Origin: Aquilonibacter sp963703325
Lineage (GTDB): Bacteria; Vulcanimicrobiota; Vulcanimicrobiia; Vulcanimicrobiales; Vulcanimicrobiaceae
Direction: 5' to 3'
DNA: 64,000 nucleotides
Assembly (NCBI GenBank): GCA_963703325.1
Contig: OY969805.1
Coordinates: forward strand, 2,728,001-2,792,000
Position 1 is the first letter of the stretch; each line of letters opens with the position of its first letter. The translations under genes were made by a program, and so were the position numbers. The notes under the pieces are model-generated. The model searched no databases and was not told the DNA's origin. It saw nothing but the letters and a program-made list of their open reading frames with translations. Of this stretch, positions 58,548 to 64,000 are shown in pieces.

Positions 58548-60137
58548 TTGGACCGGGGAACAATATACCAGAAGCTTGCTTACAGGAGCTTTACAATTCG
58601 CAGTGATCGGCCCGATACCAGGCAAGCGCTCCTTGCCCCTTTGATGGCGCTTCTGGTCGCTATTGTACTCGTGGGGCTCCCGCTTGCAACCTGGCTGGAC
58701 CTCCGCGACATCACCAACGCAAGCCTCGAGCGACAGGCGAGCAGTCTGTCGACCGTTATCAGCGCCATTCGCGCCTTCTACGCGAGCAACGTCGTCGATC
58801 GCGTGCTTGCTGCCGACGGACACGCCTACGTGACCGCGCACTACCTCGAACATCCGGGCGGCATTCCGATTCCGGCGAAGTTCTCGCTCGAACTCGGTCA
58901 CGTCATCGGCAACGATCAGGCGACCTACCGCTATCGCTTCATCTCGCACTTCCCATTTCGTGGTACGCCTCCGCATCCGTTCAATTTGTTCGAAAGCGCG
59001 GCGCTCAATTCGCTCGAGCGCGATCCGCATCAAGCGCTGACCAACGTGACGTGGACCGGCATGAGCTCGCAAGTCAGCTACGTGACGCCGATCATCATGG
59101 GGGCCGGCTGCGTCGCTTGCCACAACGCGAGTCCCGATAGCCCCAAACATGACTGGAAGGTCGGCGACGTGCGCGGCATCCAGGAGCTGATCGTGACCGA
59201 ACCGGTCGCGTACAACCTCGGTCAGTTCCGCTACCTCCTGATCTATTTCGTCTTCATCGCCGTCGTTGGGCTTGCCGCGCTCTATCTGCAACAACGGCAG
59301 TCTCGGGCGCTTTCCAACGCATACGCCTCGCTCGCATCGATCTCGAAGAAGATCTCGCGCTACATTTCGCCACAGATCTACGACGCGATCTTCAGCGGCA
59401 AATCCAATGCCGATCTCGCGACCAAGCGAAAGAAACTTACGATCTTCTTCTCCGACATCAAGGACTTCACGTCGACCAGCGAGCGGCTGCAAGCCGAGCA
59501 ACTCACCGCACTGCTCAACGAATATTTCACCGAGATGTCGGCGATTGCACTTGGATACGGCGGAACGCTCGACAAATTCGTCGGGGATGCGATCTTAGTG
59601 TTCTTCGGCGACCCCGAAACAAGCGGCGAACAAGAGGACGCGATTGCGTGCGTGTTCATGGCGCTCGCCATGCAAGCCCGGCTGATCGAGCTCAATGCTC
59701 GTTGGCGCGCCCAGGGCGTCGAACATCCATTCCAGGTGCGGATGGGTATCAACACCGGCTACTGCAACGTCGGAAATTTCGGCTCGGCGCAACGGATGGA
59801 TTACACGATCATCGGGGCCGAAGCGAACCTCGCGGCGCGCCTGGAGTCAATCGCTGAACCCGGGACGATCGTCGTCAGCTACGAAACCTACGCGCTCGTG
59901 CGCGGAACCGTTCACGCCCACGCCCTGGAACCGATTCGCGTGAAGGGCATTTCGCGCGATGTCGTGCCCTACAAAATCGACGGATACATCGACGGTCCTG
60001 AGGGCGCGACAGTCTTTAGCGAACACGGGGGCGGCATCGAATTCTACCTCGACGTTCACGCGGTTGCCGACCCGCAAAGCGCCCGCACGGTATTGGAGGA
60101 CGCGCTTCGCGCATTGGATGAACGCCATCCACATTAG
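58548..60137 (+). CDS. Class III nucleotide cyclase with DUF3365 haem sensor
   Basis: This encodes about 529 residues. Helix 1 (LMALLVAIVLVGLPLATWLD) precedes an extracytoplasmic DUF3365/Tll0287-like domain with CVACHN, a c-type haem-binding CxxCH. A second helix (FRYLLIYFVFIAVVGLAALY) leads to a CHD domain: IFFSDIKDFT, LDKFVGDAILVFF, and MDYTIIGAEANLAARLE with Lys, Thr, Asn and Arg. It should be a redox- or gas-sensing cyclase. The start is uncertain: TTG 58548 is used; GTG 58479 overlaps the divergent cyclase gene's start. Confidence 0.85.
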   Translation: MDRGTIYQKLAYRSFTIRSDRPDTRQALLAPLMALLVAIVLVGLPLATWLDLRDITNASLERQASSLSTVISAIRAFYASNVVDRVLAADGHAYVTAHYLEHPGGIPIPAKFSLELGHVIGNDQATYRYRFISHFPFRGTPPHPFNLFESAALNSLERDPHQALTNVTWTGMSSQVSYVTPIIMGAGCVACHNASPDSPKHDWKVGDVRGIQELIVTEPVAYNLGQFRYLLIYFVFIAVVGLAALYLQQRQSRALSNAYASLASISKKISRYISPQIYDAIFSGKSNADLATKRKKLTIFFSDIKDFTSTSERLQAEQLTALLNEYFTEMSAIALGYGGTLDKFVGDAILVFFGDPETSGEQEDAIACVFMALAMQARLIELNARWRAQGVEHPFQVRMGINTGYCNVGNFGSAQRMDYTIIGAEANLAARLESIAEPGTIVVSYETYALVRGTVHAHALEPIRVKGISRDVVPYKIDGYIDGPEGATVFSEHGGGIEFYLDVHAVADPQSARTVLEDALRALDERHPH

Positions 60138-61017
60138 CGCGGCGGTACGCGCCGCCCTCGAGGCGCACCGGCCGGTCGTTGCGCTCGAGTCGACGATTCT
60201 CGCGCACGGCATGCCGTTTCCGCGAAATCTCGAAACGGCGCTCGCCGTCGAATTCGACGTGCGCGAGGCGGGCGCAGTGCCGGCGATGATCGCCGTGCTC
60301 GACGGAACGATTCGCGTTGGGCTCGACGAGCACGAGCTCAAGCGCGTCGCAACCGCGCCGCAAATGCTCAAGCTCAGCCGCGCCGATCTCGCGTATGCGG
60401 TTGCCGCCGGACGCGATGGCGCTACGACCGTTGCCGCCACGATGTTCTGCGCGCATCGAGCCGGCATCGCTGTCTTCGCGACCGGCGGCATCGGCGGTGC
60501 TCATCGCGGTGTCGCGGACACCCTGGACATTTCGGCCGACGTCACCGAACTGGCGCGCACGCCGGTCCTCGTCGTGTGCGCCGGCGCAAAAGCCATCCTC
60601 GACATTCCAAAAACGCTCGAGCTGCTCGAGACCCTGGGCGTTCCGGTCGGCGTCTATCGCAGCGACGAATTTCCGGCATTTTGGAGCGCTTCTTCGGGAT
60701 TGCGCGCGCCGCTACGCTTCGACGACGCGCGCGTCATAGCGGCGACCTTTCGAACGGCGCGCGAGTTCGACATCGCGGGCGGCATGTTGATTGCCAATCC
60801 GATCGCGCCCGATATGGAGATCCCGCGCGGCACCATGACCACGCTCGTCGAGCGCGCGGTGAGCGAAGCGCACGACCAAAGCATCAGCGGCAAAGCGCTT
60901 ACGCCGTGGCTGCTCAACCGGATCTACGAACTGAGCGACGGTCGCAGCCTGGAAGCCAACGTTGCTCTCGTGCGCGCGAACGCGAAATTGGCAGCAGAGA
61001 TTGCTAAAGAACTTTAG
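60118..61017 (+). CDS. psuG: Pseudouridine-5'-phosphate glycosidase
   Basis: PsuG reversibly cleaves pseudouridine 5'-phosphate to uracil and ribose 5-phosphate. This encodes 299 residues. VVALESTILAHGMPFPRNLE, GAVPAMIAVLDGTIRVGLD, FATGGIGGAHRGVADTLDIS with the Gly/His loop, DEFPAFWSASSG and MLIANPIAPDMEIP are family blocks; the Lys of GAKAILDIPKTLELLE is the covalent catalyst region. The kinase psuK is not adjacent. ATG 60118 lies 20 nt inside the cyclase 3' end. Confidence 0.93.
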   Translation: MNAIHISAAVRAALEAHRPVVALESTILAHGMPFPRNLETALAVEFDVREAGAVPAMIAVLDGTIRVGLDEHELKRVATAPQMLKLSRADLAYAVAAGRDGATTVAATMFCAHRAGIAVFATGGIGGAHRGVADTLDISADVTELARTPVLVVCAGAKAILDIPKTLELLETLGVPVGVYRSDEFPAFWSASSGLRAPLRFDDARVIAATFRTAREFDIAGGMLIANPIAPDMEIPRGTMTTLVERAVSEAHDQSISGKALTPWLLNRIYELSDGRSLEANVALVRANAKLAAEIAKEL

Positions 61018-61937
61018 TGCGGGTCCGGCGGATCCGGTGCTTCGCTCAGATGCTGCGCATAGTCGCGGGCGTCGAAATACCACGACGGCAGCGATGCCGG
61101 GAAGATCAAGTTCTTGAAGTCGTAATCGACCGTCTGACCGTCGCCGTCGTACCCCCCGTAGACGACGCCATGGATGTGCGTGATGACCGGGATGCCTTCG
61201 TACATCGTGAACTCTATGGTAAAGAGCACGGGATACTCGGGTCCGCCTTCGACGAACAGGGTGTCGGTCGCGACCAGCTTGCGCAGCTCGAGTGTTTTGG
61301 CGTCGACCCACATTTCGCGCAAGCGATTGCGTTGCGGATCGCGCCTCGGCACGAGCGTGAGGTGCAGTTCGTCGCCTTCGTGCTGGACGTTCGTGACGTG
61401 ATAGTCGAACTCGCCGCGCGCGTGAACGACGGCGATGACCGGCGGCAGCGAGGCTTCCGGGGTGGGGATGAAGCTCGGCGAATACGAGTGCAGCGGCGCC
61501 GGCTCGAACACGTCCGCGGTGGGCGGTCCGGGATCGGTTGCGGCGTTAAAGATCGGACGGTCGAACGTCATCGGTCCGACATCACCGAGATCGCTGATCC
61601 TGCGGCGCAGCGCGGCGTGATCGGACGACCGATACCAATCGTGGTCGGTGTACGTATCCGCGTAGTCGGGATAGCCGTAGTTGGTGTTCTGTTTGCGCAC
61701 GATCGTGTACGATTCGAACGGCGGCGGCGGACGATGCGAGCGGAACTTATCGCGTATCGCGGCCAACAGATCGTCCGGTGAGGGTAACGGCGTGACCGCT
61801 TGTGCGACCACGCTTGGTTGTAGCGGCGACGCCGCCGGCGCGCGGGCCGCCATAACCAGGGCAGCAGAAAGCAACGCAAGACATGCGAGCAGAATCCCGA
61901 GCGGCCGTTTCATCTTTGGTATGGTATCGTTTGCCAT
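61014..61937 (-). CDS. Secreted protein, outer-membrane-lipoprotein-carrier-like
   Basis: This encodes 307 residues with a signal peptide (GILLACLALLSAALVMAARA). The mature part has PFESYTIVRKQNTNYGYPDY, VTNVQHEGDELHLTLVPRRD, LREMWVDAKTLELRKLVATD and FTIEFTMYEGIPVITHIHGV, the alternation of strands seen in LolA/outer-membrane lipoprotein-sorting-like folds. That is fold-level similarity only. ATG 61937 has AGGA about 10 nt upstream. Ends overlap psuG by 4 nt. Confidence 0.6.
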   Translation of the reverse strand: MANDTIPKMKRPLGILLACLALLSAALVMAARAPAASPLQPSVVAQAVTPLPSPDDLLAAIRDKFRSHRPPPPFESYTIVRKQNTNYGYPDYADTYTDHDWYRSSDHAALRRRISDLGDVGPMTFDRPIFNAATDPGPPTADVFEPAPLHSYSPSFIPTPEASLPPVIAVVHARGEFDYHVTNVQHEGDELHLTLVPRRDPQRNRLREMWVDAKTLELRKLVATDTLFVEGGPEYPVLFTIEFTMYEGIPVITHIHGVVYGGYDGDGQTVDYDFKNLIFPASLPSWYFDARDYAQHLSEAPDPPDPH

Positions 61938-61990
61938 CTTTGGGATTCCTGGGAAGTCATCCGGAAGCTGCGCCGAAGCGTACCGTAGAT

Positions 61991-62632
61991 ATGAATCGTT
62001 TGCGCGCCATTGTACTGGCCACCCTCGCCCTGGTCATGACGGCTGCGGCGCCGGCCGCCGCCGCCACACAGCACGTCGTCTTCGCCGGCGGCTGTTTTTG
62101 GGGCATGCAGGCCGTCTTCGAGTCGGTGCGGGGCGTGACGCACGTGGTCGCGGGCTTTTCGGGCGGCGCCGCTGACACGGCACACTACGATATGGTCTCG
62201 ACCGGCACGACCGGTCATGCGGAATCCGTCGACGTGACGTACGATCCGTCGAAGATCTCCTTCGAACAACTTCTCGACGTCTATTTCCTGGTCGCGCACG
62301 ATCCGACCGAACTCAACCGGCAAGGGCCCGACGAGGGCACGCAGTACCGCTCCGAGATCTATTACACGGATGCGCAACAGCGGGACCAGGCAGACGCATA
62401 CATTGCCTCACTTACCAGGCGTCACGTCTACGCCGATCCGATTGTGACCAAGGTCGCCCCGCTGAACGGATTCTACGCCGCGGAAGCCTACCATCAGGAC
62501 TATCTGGTCCACAATCCCGACAATCCCTACATCGTCTACAACGACCTGCCGAAACTGCGTGCGCTGCGCGAGAAGTTCCCGGCGCTGGTCAACGAAACCG
62601 CCGCGCCGATGCGCGTCGTCGCCAAGAACTAG
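61991..62632 (+). CDS. msrA: Peptide-methionine (S)-S-oxide reductase, exported
   Basis: MsrA reduces methionine-S-sulfoxide in oxidised proteins. This encodes 213 residues. A signal peptide (LRAIVLATLALVMTAAAPAAA) precedes VFAGGCFWGMQAVFESVRGV with the catalytic Cys of GCFWG, then GHAESVDVTYDPSKISFEQL, GTQYRSEIYY and FYAAEAYHQDYL. Export implies repair of periplasmic proteins. A resolving Cys near the C-terminus is absent, so a separate reductant is needed. ATG 61991; upstream frame is shadow of the divergent gene. Confidence 0.93.
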   Translation: MNRLRAIVLATLALVMTAAAPAAAATQHVVFAGGCFWGMQAVFESVRGVTHVVAGFSGGAADTAHYDMVSTGTTGHAESVDVTYDPSKISFEQLLDVYFLVAHDPTELNRQGPDEGTQYRSEIYYTDAQQRDQADAYIASLTRRHVYADPIVTKVAPLNGFYAAEAYHQDYLVHNPDNPYIVYNDLPKLRALREKFPALVNETAAPMRVVAKN

Positions 62633-62643
62633 CGCCGCCTTCG

Positions 62644-63408
62644 TTACCTCGGAGCGAGACGGATTGCGCCGTCCAGCCGAATCGTCTCGCCGTTGAGCAT
62701 TTGATTCTCGAAGATGTGCCGGGCGAGGGCCGCGTATTCACGCGGTTGACCGAGTCGCGCCGGGAACGGTGTTTGCTTGCCAAGCGACTCGCGCGCGGCG
62801 TCGGGCAACCCGGCGAGCATCGGCGTGTCGAAGATCCCGGGCGCGATGCTGCAAACCCGGATTTGCGCTTGTGCGAACTCCCGCGCGAGCGGCAACGTAA
62901 GCCCGACCACGCCGCCCTTCGACGCGGAATACGCCGCCTGCCCGATCTGCCCGTCAAACGCCGCTACCGACGCGGTACATACGATGACGCCGCGATCCTC
63001 GCCCGGATCGGCCGCGCGTTTCATCATCTCAGCGGCGGCCAAGCGAACGACGTTGAATGTCCCGATCAGATTTACTCCGATCACTTTGCTGAAGTGTGCG
63101 AGCGGCTGCGGCCCGTCTTTCCCTACCGCACGCTCGGCCGTCGCGATGCCGGCACAGTTGATCACACCGTGCAGCGCGCCAAACTGCGCGAGTGCTACCG
63201 CAATTGCCGCCGACACCTGTACTTCGTCGGTCACGTCCGTTCGCGCGAATCGCACGTGGGTCCCGAGTTCACTGGCGAGCTGCGCGCCGTGCTCGCCAAT
63301 GTCGGCGATGACGACGTTCGCGCCCGCGCCGGAGAACTCACGCACGCACGCCGCGCCCAAACCCGAGCTCCCTCCGGTAACGAGAATGGTTTTTCCGGCG
63401 ACGTCCAC
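62644..63408 (-). CDS. SDR-family dehydrogenase, 3-hydroxyacyl-CoA dehydrogenase type II-like
   Basis: This encodes 254 residues from GTG 63408, with GGAG upstream. TILVTGGSSGLGAACVREF is the NAD-binding Gly motif, HGVINCAGIATAERAVGKDG and the catalytic ASVAAFDGQIGQAAYSASKGG (Ser, Tyr, Lys) follow. The PGIFDTPMLAGLPD ending resembles human HSD17B10 and bacterial 3-hydroxyacyl-CoA dehydrogenase type II, so it may act in fatty or branched acyl-CoA degradation. It follows the CoA-transferase gene by 14 nt, which supports an acyl-CoA role. Confidence 0.85.
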   Translation of the reverse strand: MDVAGKTILVTGGSSGLGAACVREFSGAGANVVIADIGEHGAQLASELGTHVRFARTDVTDEVQVSAAIAVALAQFGALHGVINCAGIATAERAVGKDGPQPLAHFSKVIGVNLIGTFNVVRLAAAEMMKRAADPGEDRGVIVCTASVAAFDGQIGQAAYSASKGGVVGLTLPLAREFAQAQIRVCSIAPGIFDTPMLAGLPDAARESLGKQTPFPARLGQPREYAALARHIFENQMLNGETIRLDGAIRLAPR

Positions 63409-63422
63409 GAGGTAGTTCTCCT

Positions 63423-64000
63423 TTATCGTACGGCTGCGAGCGGCAGATCGTGGTCCTGCGCGAGTGTTTCCCACTCCTGCGCCGAGCGCTGCGCAAATGC
63501 CGCGCGCACCGTCTCCCTATCGAGATGCTCGACGCCAAGCATGACTTGCAATCGTTGCGCGAAGTGCGGCTCGAGCGCCGCGACCGCAATCCACCCCTCG
63601 CGCGCCGCATAGACGTTGTAGGCCGGTAATCCGCCGCCGAGCACGCCCCCATCGCTGGTCAGGCCGTGATGGTACGGCTCGGCGAAGTCGCGCGCAACCT
63701 CGGTGATTGCCACGGTTGCGAAGCCCGCGTGTCCCGTTCGTTCACGCTGCAACAGCAGCGCAAGCGCGACGCCAACGACGCGTTCCGCGGCAGCCATGTC
63801 GCCGACCAACACGCGCGGCAGCGCCGGCGGCGCAATCATTCCCGCGCGAGCCTGATAGGTGAGATCGTGTCCCGGACGATCGTCGTCGGGCGCCGGCTCC
63901 CCGATGAGCGCGACGCTGCACAATCGCGGATAGTGCCGATGCAGCGTCTCCCAATCGAGTTCGACGTTTGCCAGCGATTGCGGCCGCATCGCGGTGAGCA
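63423..64000 (-). CDS. Class III CoA-transferase (CaiB/BaiF type), partial
   Basis: The gene enters from beyond the window; 192 codons of the C-terminal part are visible. RPQSLANVELDWETLHRHYP, CSVALIGEPAPDDDRPGHDL then TYQARAGMI, and DGGVLGGGLPAYNVYAAREG are typical of the alpha-methylacyl-CoA racemase/CaiB family, whose catalytic Asp is in the PGHDLTYQA region. ATG 63989 is internal: the frame continues to the window edge with the family's usual sequence. Together with the SDR gene it probably belongs to acyl-CoA metabolism. Confidence 0.88.
   Translation of the reverse strand, partial: LTAMRPQSLANVELDWETLHRHYPRLCSVALIGEPAPDDDRPGHDLTYQARAGMIAPPALPRVLVGDMAAAERVVGVALALLLQRERTGHAGFATVAITEVARDFAEPYHHGLTSDGGVLGGGLPAYNVYAAREGWIAVAALEPHFAQRLQVMLGVEHLDRETVRAAFAQRSAQEWETLAQDHDLPLAAVR

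Overview
The window is GC-rich bacterial chromosome carrying about 70 genes, densely packed with many 1-4 nt start/stop overlaps. There is no rRNA or other phylogenetic marker, so the host cannot be named with certainty. The mix suggests a little-cultured, aerobic, corrinoid-using bacterium: a class II (B12-dependent) ribonucleotide reductase, late cobalamin-assembly genes, a glycolate oxidase operon, and many fast-evolving Ig-like, beta-propeller and glycine-rich lipoproteins. It fits what I know of the Eremiobacterota (WPS-2) type, but that is a low-confidence guess.

Region 1-4.1 kb holds the tail of one secreted protein and a tandem paralogue of it (299-2275), a small secreted protein of an unnamed family (2385), a DUF5069 protein and a cobalamin-binding-type periplasmic-binding-fold protein. 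Region 4.0-8.6 kb is one overlapping minus-strand operon, serA - histidine phosphatase - cobC-like - cobT - cobS, joining serine synthesis and cobalamin tail assembly. Divergent from it (8.7-10.9 kb) are a short aldehyde-dehydrogenase-like protein, a class II aldolase and a complete EAL phosphodiesterase. A leader with competing hairpins (10936-11022) precedes a lipoprotein. tRNA-Ser(GGA) lies at 11808-11894.

Region 12-16.7 kb has two uncharacterised genes, a translationally coupled pair of secreted proteins (one with a huge glycine-rich C-terminus), and an aroE-yqeG pair. Region 16.9-21.6 kb is nrdJ, interrupted by a 365-residue LAGLIDADG-type intein placed exactly before the active-site cysteine, and by a one-base frameshift at about 19785.

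Region 21.6-29.5 kb is the accessory part. A trypsin-like protease gene is broken by a one-T deletion and by a 1201-bp IS3-family (IS407-like) element with a 4-bp target duplication. It is followed by a Sll1717-type P-loop ATPase, a three-gene membrane/propeller/SRPBCC operon, and broken or fast-evolving small secreted genes. Protease plus ATPase is the best candidate here for an undescribed, possibly defensive, module, now inactivated.

Region 29.5-44 kb is metabolic and stress-related: an OpuAC-like lipoprotein, GNAT and VOC proteins, a MetE-core (MesD-like) methionine synthase, hydrolases, a HAD phosphatase, Dps, a POT-like transporter with DoxX, a penicillin-acylase-type hydrolase and a propeller lipoprotein. 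Region 44-48.5 kb is the glycolate oxidase operon glcD-glcE-glcF plus a coupled secreted protein. Region 48.5-64 kb holds signalling and envelope genes: MEDS and GGDEF proteins, a large zinc metalloprotease, a TMEM175-type channel, a second copy of the 2385 family, a FecR/Gln-Tyr repeat protein, two divergent class III nucleotide cyclases (one with a c-type haem sensor), psuG, a secreted msrA, and a CoA-transferase/SDR pair that runs off the end of the window.
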